From positions 1-20,153 of the forward strand of contig CAZMAF010000028.1 of NCBI GenBank assembly GCA_964564225.1: a stretch of 20,153 nt of DNA, given 5' to 3'. This document shows, piece after piece, positions 7,920 to 14,802 of this stretch. Position 1 is the first letter of the stretch. Each line of letters opens with the position of its first letter. The stretch comes from RGIG1993 sp964564225 (lineage in GTDB: Bacteria > Bacillota > Clostridia > Oscillospirales > CAG-272). A model generated the notes under the pieces. That model did no database searches. It was given only the letters and a program-made list of their open reading frames with translations, and had not been told where the DNA came from. The position numbers and the translations under genes were made by a program.

Positions 7920-9016
7920 TATGAATTAGCAAGCGGAATGATCATAAATACAGACAGCGTAAAAATATATAAAAGAGTCACAATAGCTATAACTGCAATC
8001 AGCATATTCAAAAGCTTTCTTGCTTCGCATAATAGTGCTTTTTCTCGATCCAAAGATAATGCATCCGATAGTTCTTCTATAATTGAAACGGAAAATTTTA
8101 ACGAAAGTAAAGAAAATACCGGTATCAAAGAATATACAAACAGCGTGATCACACCAAGCGTTCCGATAGACGACCGTATCATATTCACCGATGATGTGAT
8201 CGTTCGCAATGAATCTCCAACTGCCCCACCCACAACCGGAATAGAACCGTTGATTGCATAACGCAACGCACTCGCCGATACACTGTCTTCTGCTTGCGAT
8301 ATAATGCTCTGATAGGTAAATACCGTGACTGAAACGAATGAAACTAAACCGATTAACCACTGAAAAAAATTTCGTGACAGTTTACCCAATGCTTTTAATC
8401 CGTTTTTATCAGCAAAGGATGATATCATTGAAACCAGACACAGCTTAATCACAGGCAACAGTATTGAAATACATACATTTTCGAGTAACAGTGATATCGT
8501 TGTTACGGTTACTGTCATAGATGAAGCTGAAATTGCATTTCCGCCAATTGCCATGACACTTCCAATGCTTGCACAGACAACCGACATAAACGATTTTATT
8601 TTTATACAGTATTCTTTCGTATCTTGGGTAAGCGTTAATAATTCAGTTATCAAAAATAATAAAATCATCAAAAATGAGAGCAACTCACAAATAGACTTAC
8701 CTTTTGAAAAAGCATCGTTGACTTTTCTTAAGATCGCAGCAAATATGATCAGTCCTGCAAGTTTGGAAAGTAACGTAATAAATCTTTCGATACCTTTTTT
8801 TAATAATTGCTCACTAATTGTTATTAACGGTCGGAGCGATAAATTTTCCGATGTGTATTTATCCTCAACATAAGGACGCACCTCCTCGGGAATAGCATCC
8901 AAAACTGCATCGAGGTAAGTATCTTCTGTCAATGATGTAGTGCTTTCTGCGTGTACCGTAAAACTATAACTGAATAGTATACAAATAAAGAAAAAAATGA
9001 TAAAAACTTTTTTCAT
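7919..9016 (-). CDS. spoIIIAE: Stage III sporulation protein AE
   Basis: This is a polytopic membrane protein of the SpoIIIA-SpoIIQ complex, thought to form part of the transport path in the mother-cell membrane. It has 365 residues. A cleavable-looking signal sequence (residues 1-23, ending VHA) is followed by an extracytoplasmic segment and about seven hydrophobic helices. Family patterns seen include the Gly-rich SIPVVGGAVGDSLRT motif. Its ATG overlaps the spoIIIAD stop by four bases, and its stop overlaps the spoIIIAF start by one, so the three are tightly coupled. Confidence 0.94.
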   Translation of the reverse strand: MKKVFIIFFFICILFSYSFTVHAESTTSLTEDTYLDAVLDAIPEEVRPYVEDKYTSENLSLRPLITISEQLLKKGIERFITLLSKLAGLIIFAAILRKVNDAFSKGKSICELLSFLMILLFLITELLTLTQDTKEYCIKIKSFMSVVCASIGSVMAIGGNAISASSMTVTVTTISLLLENVCISILLPVIKLCLVSMISSFADKNGLKALGKLSRNFFQWLIGLVSFVSVTVFTYQSIISQAEDSVSASALRYAINGSIPVVGGAVGDSLRTITSSVNMIRSSIGTLGVITLFVYSLIPVFSLLSLKFSVSIIEELSDALSLDREKALLCEARKLLNMLIAVIAIVTLLYIFTLSVFMIIPLANS

Positions 9017-9405
9017 AAAGTATTTTCTGATATTTCAATGATAAGCTCTGTTAATTCACGAATCAACGGAAGCGACAAAACTAATAACTCGCATTTCCCA
9101 AGTAGCTCAACTTTTTCTGCAATAGCGCCTTCATCAGATGATCTGCAGATATCGGCTGCTGTTGAACTCAAAATCGAAATTGCAAGCGATTTCCATAGAA
9201 CCGATAAATATTTGATAGAATACTGCTCAGCAAGAAAATTTACGTATTCAATTACAGGAAGAAAAACTGAAAGTGCTATTCCCGTTAACGCGACGACAAT
9301 GGCAAGTGATGACGGTACTCCGATTGCGGGATAATAGTTACGAATAACCCGAAGTAAGCCAATAGCAATTATAGTTAAAATTAAACATTGAATAAAGTCT
9401 TTCAT
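9013..9405 (-). CDS. spoIIIAD: Stage III sporulation protein AD
   Basis: This is a small polytopic membrane protein of 130 residues, the usual length, with about three to four hydrophobic helices (including residues 4-20 and 33-55) and a conserved C-terminal helix pair (KCELLVLSLPLIRELTELI). It is related to SpoIIIAC and believed to sit with it in the base of the channel complex. Both its ends overlap neighbours by four bases (ATGA type): spoIIIAC upstream and spoIIIAE downstream. Confidence 0.93.
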   Translation of the reverse strand: MKDFIQCLILTIIAIGLLRVIRNYYPAIGVPSSLAIVVALTGIALSVFLPVIEYVNFLAEQYSIKYLSVLWKSLAISILSSTAADICRSSDEGAIAEKVELLGKCELLVLSLPLIRELTELIIEISENTL

Positions 9406-9593
9406 AAGCCAAATAACGCTTCAATTTTCTCAAACAGATCGGCAATTTCACCCACTACAATCGTTAATACTGCAACGATGCCCGCAAGAGTCAATAGCAT
9501 TGCCTGCTCATCTCTTCCGCTTTTCATCAACAATTGATGCGCGACACTGATCAGAAGACCCATTCCCAATATTTTCAAAATTAACTCTGTCAA
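9402..9593 (-). CDS. spoIIIAC: Stage III sporulation protein AC
   Basis: This very small membrane protein has 63 residues and two helices (about 4-20 and 33-52) joined by a short hydrophilic loop KSGRDEQA. Its length is typical of SpoIIIAC (about 65 residues). It starts 20 bases after the spoIIIAB stop, preceded by a GGGGAGG-like site, and overlaps spoIIIAD by four bases. Its likely role is the base of the channel together with SpoIIIAD. Confidence 0.92.
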   Translation of the reverse strand: MTELILKILGMGLLISVAHQLLMKSGRDEQAMLLTLAGIVAVLTIVVGEIADLFEKIEALFGL

Positions 9594-9613
9594 AGGTCTA
9601 CCTCCCCATGCCG

Positions 9614-10099
9614 TTATATAAACAGAATAACAATGCCAAGTCCAAAGGTTACTCCGAGTGTTAAATATAACTTGCGTTGACGCGGATAATTATTTCTTTT
9701 TTTCTCAAATGCACTCGTTAATAGATCTGAAAGTTCTTCACACATAAGAATTTGCTCTGTAACGGTAAGACTCCCCAAACGATTAAAAAAATCCGTAACA
9801 CGGCGGTCCGTAAAGGCATCATATCCGAAATAAGTTTTATACGCTGAATACCCTGCTTCAATGCCGTTAGCCCTCATATACCGTAAAATATCAACGTTAT
9901 TAAAAATGCCGTCCGGTATGTCTTGAAGAATATCGTATACAGGCGTTCGATAACAGATAATGCCGCGTTTGATTGCCGTAATGAATGTCAGCATTCCTTC
10001 TTGATTACAAATTTCAGATAGCAATGTATCGCCTTTTTGCATACCCCAAATAATTGATGCCGATGAAATCAGTAACAGCGAAAGAAAACGAATGATCAT
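9614..10099 (-). CDS. spoIIIAB: Stage III sporulation protein AB
   Basis: This is a membrane protein of 161 residues with an N-terminal helix (about 3-19), a cytoplasmic helical domain and a C-terminal membrane helix (LGVTFGLGIVILFI). The layout recalls GspF/type II secretion platform proteins, consistent with pairing to the SpoIIIAA ATPase. Its ATG overlaps the spoIIIAA stop by four bases. Length and topology match the family. Confidence 0.92.
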   Translation of the reverse strand: MIIRFLSLLLISSASIIWGMQKGDTLLSEICNQEGMLTFITAIKRGIICYRTPVYDILQDIPDGIFNNVDILRYMRANGIEAGYSAYKTYFGYDAFTDRRVTDFFNRLGSLTVTEQILMCEELSDLLTSAFEKKRNNYPRQRKLYLTLGVTFGLGIVILFI

Positions 10100-10989
10100 A
10101 GCTTCACGACACCTCGCGGAATAAAGGAAAAATCAGCCCTTCCGTTAGGCAAAAGCCGATTGATACAAATATAAGTATCGAATGCAGCTTTTGTGTGTAA
10201 TTGGAAAAAAGCTGTATGACTAAGTAATTCTTCGCAACTTGAACCGTGAGCTGACATAATATATGGCACACCGCAATTATACACTTTTTCAATCCATGTA
10301 ACTTCTTCAAGAAGTCCGATTTCGTCACAAACAATATAATCGGGTGATAATACCCGTGTCGAAATTTCAATTCCTTTAGCTTTGGGATAATTTGTTAAGA
10401 TATCAAGATGGGCAAGATGATACATACTTGGTATTGCGATCTCGCTACGCGAATCAATAAGCGATACTTTTTTATGAGGATACTTTTGTGTAAGTGACAT
10501 GACAATGTCGCGTAAAATCGTTGTTTTACCCATATTGGGTGGTGAAAAAATCAACACGGATTTTTTAAAATTCTCGCCTTTTAAATATTGATAGACCTCC
10601 TCGCCAATGCCATCAATTTGTTGCCACAAACGAATATTAAGAGCGCTGATTGATTGTAATCCTACGATTTGATCTTTGTCACATACAACTTTTCCAACAA
10701 CGCCGACACGATAACAACCTTGTACCGTAATATAGCCTTCCTTAAGCGTGTTTTCGTGACTGTATAACGACTGTGCAGTAAGTGCTTTTATAATACTTGT
10801 CATCATTTCATCGGAAACGAAAACGCCAAGTTCACGGTTTTCATGATGCATTTGTCCGAACCCTTCTTTGATTACAGTAACACACAAACAAGAGCCTCGA
10901 CGTATGCGAATCTCTATGATAGTGTCCGAAACCAATTTCAAATGATTGACTATTTCAAAGGGTAATAACGAAAAAAGATCCGCCCACAT
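10096..10989 (-). CDS. spoIIIAA: Stage III sporulation protein AA, secretion-type ATPase
   Basis: This is a cytoplasmic ATPase related to VirB11/PilT secretion ATPases, which powers or assembles the SpoIIIA-SpoIIQ channel in the mother cell. It has 297 residues. Walker A is SPPNMGKTT (149-157), followed by ILRD as in the family; the first Gly of the usual GxPxxGKT pattern is Ser. Walker B is YIVCDEIG (218-225), with STRVLSPDYIV before it and MSAHGSS after it. AAGGAG (10996-11001) lies six bases before the ATG. It is the first gene of the operon. In B. subtilis this operon is transcribed by SigE in the mother cell; I could not find a convincing SigE promoter here. Confidence 0.95.
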   Translation of the reverse strand: MWADLFSLLPFEIVNHLKLVSDTIIEIRIRRGSCLCVTVIKEGFGQMHHENRELGVFVSDEMMTSIIKALTAQSLYSHENTLKEGYITVQGCYRVGVVGKVVCDKDQIVGLQSISALNIRLWQQIDGIGEEVYQYLKGENFKKSVLIFSPPNMGKTTILRDIVMSLTQKYPHKKVSLIDSRSEIAIPSMYHLAHLDILTNYPKAKGIEISTRVLSPDYIVCDEIGLLEEVTWIEKVYNCGVPYIMSAHGSSCEELLSHTAFFQLHTKAAFDTYICINRLLPNGRADFSFIPRGVVKL

Positions 10990-11000
10990 GATTTGCTCCT

Positions 11001-11012
11001 TATAAGCTTATA
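11001..11012. repeat. Perfect 12-bp palindrome before spoIIIAA
   Basis: TATAAGCTTATA is a perfect palindrome abutting the spoIIIAA Shine-Dalgarno. It could be an operator or a small hairpin in the 5' leader, but its AT-rich content also makes chance plausible. No matching sequence was noticed upstream of other genes. Confidence 0.35.
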
Positions 11013-11065
11013 GACAATATAATCACAAGAACCCGTTTGTAGAACGGTAAATTTTAAAACGGATA

Positions 11066-11094
11066 TAGATTTTTAATAAAAAATATGTTATACT
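11066..11094 (+). promoter_or_regulatory. Probable weak promoter of the barnase-like gene
   Basis: The -10 is TATACT (11089-11094) and a poor -35, TAGATT (11066-11071), lies 17 bases upstream. It sits 32 bases before the start codon at 11126 in an AT-rich gap. The -35 matches consensus at only three positions, so an activator or another sigma factor may be involved. Confidence 0.5.
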
Positions 11095-11125
11095 ATAGAA
11101 AAACGCAAAAGAAAGAAGAAATTTT

Positions 11126-12259
11126 ATGAAATTTTATTCTCGATTATTGCTTCTTATCGCTATGATGCTTTGTATATTTACTTCCTGTGTATCGGTTCGG
11201 GATTCAGAAGTTTACATAACGGAAGCATTGCCATATACAACAGAAGTTGCTGAAATCAATTCAACGTCAGCACCCAATACTTCAAATATTGTGTCCGAAA
11301 TTACCACGTTACCGACAGAGGTAATAATTCCCGAACCCACGTCAGATCCCTACGTCGGAATGACAAAAGATGAATTTTACCAAAATTACACCAAAGCAAC
11401 CTCATATAAAGACGCGCTCTATCGTTCTGCGCACGGATTCATGTCCGGTTCAATTGAGCTACAGGATCAAAAACCCACCCTTGCCGACTATCAACCGAAA
11501 TGCGAGAGACGGTATTACCGTAATACCTCGGCACTGTATTCAGAGGATAAAAACACGTACTATATTGTGAATTCTTACGGTGAAATCGTCAATACGATCT
11601 ACAAAGGCGGAGGTTACGTTTCACTTGAAGAGGTTGCGGCTTACGTTTATGCATTTGGTGAAATTCCGGCTAATTATTTAGCAAAGAAAAGTGCCTCACC
11701 GGCTTCGAGTATCTGGGGCGAATACCTGCGGCTGAATCATTCAGAGTTTACAGGCGACACCGTGCAATATCCTTATGAGCCGGAATTACCCAACATTTCA
11801 GGTTGCGGCGGTACGTTCTGTTATTATGAGATTGACATAGGTACAACAGGCAATGACTGTGATCCAAAATATAAATCTGCCATTTACAATAACGGTACTA
11901 AAATCACACGCGGTGCATCGAGGATCGTGTATACATATTCCGATCTCAACCGGAATAAAATCATTGATCCGAACGAAAAATTTGTATTTTACACCTATAA
12001 TCACTACAACGATTTTCAGGAATATCTCAATTATGAGGGCGGCTGGGGCGAAATGTTTGGTAATATTACGGGCGGAGGTAAAATTTCAAGTAAGACAGAT
12101 TATAATCCAACACCCTATATTCCTACGTTACGTGCTGATTTTTCCAAAAAAGCGTTTGTTATTACCGTTGCCGTTCCCTATTATATTCGTAATAATTGCA
12201 TTTTTTCATATACAACAAAAAAACGACTCATAAGAGTCGTTTTTTTGTTGTTTGATTAA
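11126..12259 (+). CDS. Secreted barnase-like ribonuclease lipoprotein with EF-hand-like loop; 3' end probably frameshifted
   Basis: The open frame gives 377 residues. Residues 1-21 are a lipoprotein signal ending FTSC, followed by a Ser/Thr/Glu-rich linker to about 75 and an uncharacterised domain (about 78-160, GMTKDEFY and HGFMSGSIE). Residues 165-302 resemble barnase: VAAYVYAFGEIPANYLAK matches its first helix and the PxNYxxK stretch. Equivalents of barnase Lys27, Glu73, Arg83, Arg87 and His102 are Lys187, Glu235, Arg262, Arg266 and His293. An EF-hand-like loop (273-284) sits between the last core strands. This suggests an exported RNase that cleaves RNA by transphosphorylation. No barstar-like inhibitor is nearby. 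The last 22 or so residues are encoded by the terminator region, so the true C terminus is doubtful. The ribosome binding site is weak (AAGAAAG). RNase activity is inference from motif alignment by eye. Confidence 0.8.
   Translation: MKFYSRLLLLIAMMLCIFTSCVSVRDSEVYITEALPYTTEVAEINSTSAPNTSNIVSEITTLPTEVIIPEPTSDPYVGMTKDEFYQNYTKATSYKDALYRSAHGFMSGSIELQDQKPTLADYQPKCERRYYRNTSALYSEDKNTYYIVNSYGEIVNTIYKGGGYVSLEEVAAYVYAFGEIPANYLAKKSASPASSIWGEYLRLNHSEFTGDTVQYPYEPELPNISGCGGTFCYYEIDIGTTGNDCDPKYKSAIYNNGTKITRGASRIVYTYSDLNRNKIIDPNEKFVFYTYNHYNDFQEYLNYEGGWGEMFGNITGGGKISSKTDYNPTPYIPTLRADFSKKAFVITVAVPYYIRNNCIFSYTTKKRLIRVVFLLFD
12212..12251. terminator. Bidirectional terminator between barnase-like gene and hpf
   Basis: A perfect 18-bp stem (12212-12229 with 12234-12251) has an ATAA loop. 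The GC core CGACTC/GAGTCG is flanked by seven A on one side and seven T on the other, so both strands show the stem plus T-run pattern. It follows the hpf stop by four bases on the minus strand. On the plus strand it lies inside the last codons of the open frame starting at 11126. Confidence 0.92.
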
Positions 12260-12792
12260 TCGGGAACGATACAGCCGTACGAGCCATCTTTCTTTTTATA
12301 AACAACGTTGACCTCGCCGGTTTCATCATTAAGGAAAACGTAGAAATTATGCTCAAGAAGATTCATCTGCATGATAGCTTCTTCGCGAGCCATCGGTTCG
12401 AACTTAAAAGATTTGGTGCGAAGGGCAAATTCCGTTTCTTCTTCTTCATACGGATCAACGACAAATTCTTCATCGACCTTTCCTTTGACAAATGCGCCTT
12501 CACGAAGCTTTTTGGCAAGACGCGTTTTATTTTTGCGAATCTGACGCATAATAGCATTTAACGCCTTGTCAAGTGCATTCTGGTAAGTTTCATCGGATTG
12601 TTCACTGCGGAAAAAGATTCCCACACTCGTGATTGTCAATTCAAGATTGTCGTGATTACCCTTTTGGGAAATAACGATCGTCGCTTCTGCGTCATCCTTG
12701 AAGAATTTATCGTACTTAACGAGTTTTTTCTCCACCGTTTCGCGAAAACCTGTCGGAACCTCGCATTTTCTGCCGATAATTGTTATCTTCAT
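12256..12792 (-). CDS. hpf: Long-form ribosome hibernation promoting factor (HPF/RaiA)
   Basis: This protein binds the 30S decoding region in stationary phase and dimerises 70S ribosomes into inactive 100S particles. Its 178 residues fit the long form: an N-terminal S30AE domain (about 1-98, MKITIIGRKCEV to the basic segment RQIRKNKTRLAKKL), an acidic linker (VDPYEEEETEF), and the C-terminal dimerisation domain (about 122-178, FKFEPMAREEAIMQMNLLEHNFYVFLNDETGEVNVVYKKKDGSYGCIVPD region). ATG 12792 has AAAGGTGG about eight bases upstream. It is a single-gene unit with a strong promoter (12842-12870) and shares its terminator with the converging ribonuclease-like gene. Confidence 0.96.
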   Translation of the reverse strand: MKITIIGRKCEVPTGFRETVEKKLVKYDKFFKDDAEATIVISQKGNHDNLELTITSVGIFFRSEQSDETYQNALDKALNAIMRQIRKNKTRLAKKLREGAFVKGKVDEEFVVDPYEEEETEFALRTKSFKFEPMAREEAIMQMNLLEHNFYVFLNDETGEVNVVYKKKDGSYGCIVPD

Positions 12793-12819
12793 TCATCTTA
12801 CCACCTTTCGGAATATGAT

Positions 12820-12835
12820 AAAGACTCTCGTCTTT
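12820..12835 (-). other. Small hairpin in the hpf 5' leader
   Basis: AAAGAC and GTCTTT pair around a four-base loop between the -10 and the ribosome binding site of hpf. The stem is short (6 bp). It could stabilise the mRNA 5' end or be incidental. Confidence 0.4.
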
Positions 12836-12841
12836 GTATAT

Positions 12842-12870
12842 ATTGTACCATAACATATCAATTGTGTCAA
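12842..12870 (-). promoter_or_regulatory. Strong SigA-type promoter of hpf
   Basis: On the minus strand -35 TTGACA (12865-12870) and -10 TACAAT (12842-12847) are 17 bases apart. The leader to the ATG is about 45 bases. No SigB/SigH-type motif was recognised. Confidence 0.88.
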
Positions 12871-12915
12871 TATATATTGTGAAATTCGCTTATAAAAAAA
12901 GAATGTCAAAATCAA

Positions 12916-12944
12916 TTGACAGCATTCACAAAATATGTTAAAAT
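12916..12944 (+). promoter_or_regulatory. SigA-type promoter of the M3 peptidase-SDR unit
   Basis: TTGACA (12916-12921) and TAAAAT (12939-12944) are spaced by 17 bases, 32 bases before the chosen start codon. It diverges from the hpf promoter, with 45 bases between the two -35 boxes. Confidence 0.85.
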
Positions 12945-12975
12945 AAAAAATAACACAGAACACAGGAGGTTTTAT

Positions 12976-14778
12976 ATGAAACACCTATCTCGCATACTGT
13001 TAACCGTTATTGCACTGATTCTGACGGTATCTATGGTGACGTCATGCGGTATTATCAATATTATAGCAAACTACGTTGTAAGTGGAATGACACAATCGGG
13101 CCCCGTAGATTTTGATACCCTTGAATATACGCGCCCCAATTTCAATCAAATTCATACAAGCTTCGACGACTTTTTAATTGACATTAAAGCAGGTAAAACG
13201 GGGCTTTCGCTTCAGCTTTCACTTTCCGATGCGTATACCTTATTCAATGAAGCGCAATCACAATACGCAATCGCACAAATTTTATACTACAACAACGTAA
13301 ACGACGAAAGTGCAAAAGTTGAAACTGAATACTGTGCCGAAGAATTTGCGAAGCTTCAAGTGAAGCTGACAGCGGTATACGCCGCTATTGTCGAATACGA
13401 TCAGGCAGATACGCTCTTGGTGGGCTGGACCGAACAGGATTTTGAGAACCTTGCCATTCAAAAACAACTATATGATGATGAATATATAGAAATTCAAGCT
13501 GAAATTTCAAAGCTTCAAAACCAATATCTTGATCTTCAGTCTAATATAGAATTAACCTATAATAACAAAAAGTATACGATTGATGAAGTCATCGAGCTGT
13601 TTGATGCGGGCGAAATTGATACCGCAACCAGACAAACTCTTGTCATTCAGTATTATACAAAGCTTTCGGAACAGGCAACACCCATCTATATCAAAATCAT
13701 CAATGCCAATAACCGCATTGCCGAAAAAGCAGGCTTTGCAAGCTACCGCGAATACGCCAATCGCTTTGACTATTCACGCGATTATACAACAGAAGAAATT
13801 GAATTACTTTATTATCTTGTAAAAAAGAACGTACCCACGCTTTATAATCAAGTCATCGCAGCACTCAATCAAAATGTTCTTGCTTCCATCTATCAGAAAT
13901 CCTATAAAATCAGCGATTATAACACAATTTTCAATACCTATTTTAGCACGGTTTCATCTGAAATGAAGGAAGCGTATCAGTTTATGCAGCGCTATAATTT
14001 ATCCTCTATTGGTAACGAAAGCGGTATGCAGCAAGCGGGCTTTACCACCTATCTTCCCTCTTATGAAATGCCTTATATTTACCTTTACACACAAGGCACG
14101 ATCGACGATATTTCTTCCTTTGTGCACGAATTCGGACATTTTTTTGCCTTTTACAAAAATGCGTTTGAAACCGATGGAATAATCGACGTATCCGAAATTC
14201 ACTCACAAACAAACGAGCTTCTGTTCCTGAAATATTACAACCTGACTGACGATGAACGTATCAACCTTTCGCTCTATAAAATTGCTCAAATGTATCAGAC
14301 AGTCATTGAAGGCTGTGTCATGGATGAATTTCAGAACTACGTTCACGAAAATATAAGCTCACTCAATAATTACGAGGATTTCAACGAAGCGTTCGATACG
14401 ATCGCCACCGCCTATCACTACGATTCCTTCTATCAGGGTATTCCGTATGCATCGCTCTGGGCGGCGATCACGCACAACTTCGTAGCACCCTTTTATTACC
14501 TCAGCTACGCCGTGTCGGCAATTCCTGCGCTTGAGATCTATCAGATTTCTCTAGAGGATGCCGATCAAGCAATTGACATCTATCTTAACGTACTTGATGA
14601 AACCGGCTATCGCTCGTATAAAAATGTTCTCGACGATAACGGACTTTATACGCCCTTCGACGAAAACGTTTATGAAATGCTTTCAAAGCTTCCCGCTGAG
14701 ATCACAACGCAAAAATTATCGCTCACTGCCGAAAATGCTTTGCCAAAGCCTTACCATTTTCTCGGACTTGCCGCATAA
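12976..14778 (+). CDS. M3-family zinc oligopeptidase, lipoprotein form
   Basis: This is a zinc metallopeptidase of the thimet/PepF (M3) family, about 600 residues from the chosen start. The zinc motif is HEFGH (His384, Glu385, His388). The third ligand is probably Glu407 in SEIHSQTNELL, equivalent to the EVxSxxNE stretch of PepF. The N terminus is a lipoprotein signal (KHLSRILLTVIALILTVSM then VTSC), so the enzyme should be anchored outside the membrane, unlike the usually cytoplasmic M3 enzymes. ATG 12976 is chosen because AGGAGG (12964-12969) is six bases upstream and the signal peptide begins there; an upstream in-frame start would overlap the promoter. Its likely role is trimming peptides at the cell surface. 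The SDR gene follows after 24 bp. Confidence 0.92.
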   Translation: MKHLSRILLTVIALILTVSMVTSCGIINIIANYVVSGMTQSGPVDFDTLEYTRPNFNQIHTSFDDFLIDIKAGKTGLSLQLSLSDAYTLFNEAQSQYAIAQILYYNNVNDESAKVETEYCAEEFAKLQVKLTAVYAAIVEYDQADTLLVGWTEQDFENLAIQKQLYDDEYIEIQAEISKLQNQYLDLQSNIELTYNNKKYTIDEVIELFDAGEIDTATRQTLVIQYYTKLSEQATPIYIKIINANNRIAEKAGFASYREYANRFDYSRDYTTEEIELLYYLVKKNVPTLYNQVIAALNQNVLASIYQKSYKISDYNTIFNTYFSTVSSEMKEAYQFMQRYNLSSIGNESGMQQAGFTTYLPSYEMPYIYLYTQGTIDDISSFVHEFGHFFAFYKNAFETDGIIDVSEIHSQTNELLFLKYYNLTDDERINLSLYKIAQMYQTVIEGCVMDEFQNYVHENISSLNNYEDFNEAFDTIATAYHYDSFYQGIPYASLWAAITHNFVAPFYYLSYAVSAIPALEIYQISLEDADQAIDIYLNVLDETGYRSYKNVLDDNGLYTPFDENVYEMLSKLPAEITTQKLSLTAENALPKPYHFLGLAA

Positions 14779-14802
14779 ATAACAAAAAACAAAGGATAAA
14801 TC

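Noticed and set aside
7926..8360. A 144-codon open frame on the minus strand inside spoIIIAE
   Set aside because: It is in a different frame from the complete, conserved spoIIIAE. Its Cys/Tyr/Arg-rich composition has no family resemblance.
9038..9334. Plus-strand open frames opposite spoIIIAD and spoIIIAE (also 8553-8873)
   Set aside because: They are antisense to intact membrane-protein genes, where long mirror frames are common. No promoter or ribosome binding site was seen.
10990..11125. Possible tRNA or riboswitch between spoIIIAA and the barnase-like gene
   Set aside because: No cloverleaf or known aptamer core was found. The region is short and AT-rich and is accounted for by two divergent leaders.
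11853..12233. A 126-codon open frame overlapping the barnase-like gene in another frame, hydrophobic near its end
   Set aside because: It lies wholly inside the better-supported gene, has Ile-rich, low-complexity composition with no start signal, and ends in the terminator stem. Its hydrophobic tail was considered as the real C terminus after a frameshift, but the main frame (VITVAVPYYIR) is more protein-like.
11126..12792. Barnase-like gene plus convergent hpf as a toxin-antitoxin or new ribosome-targeting system
   Set aside because: The ribonuclease-like protein is exported, hpf is a normal housekeeping gene on the opposite strand with its own strong promoter, and no barstar-like small gene is present. 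Sharing a terminator is not evidence of function.
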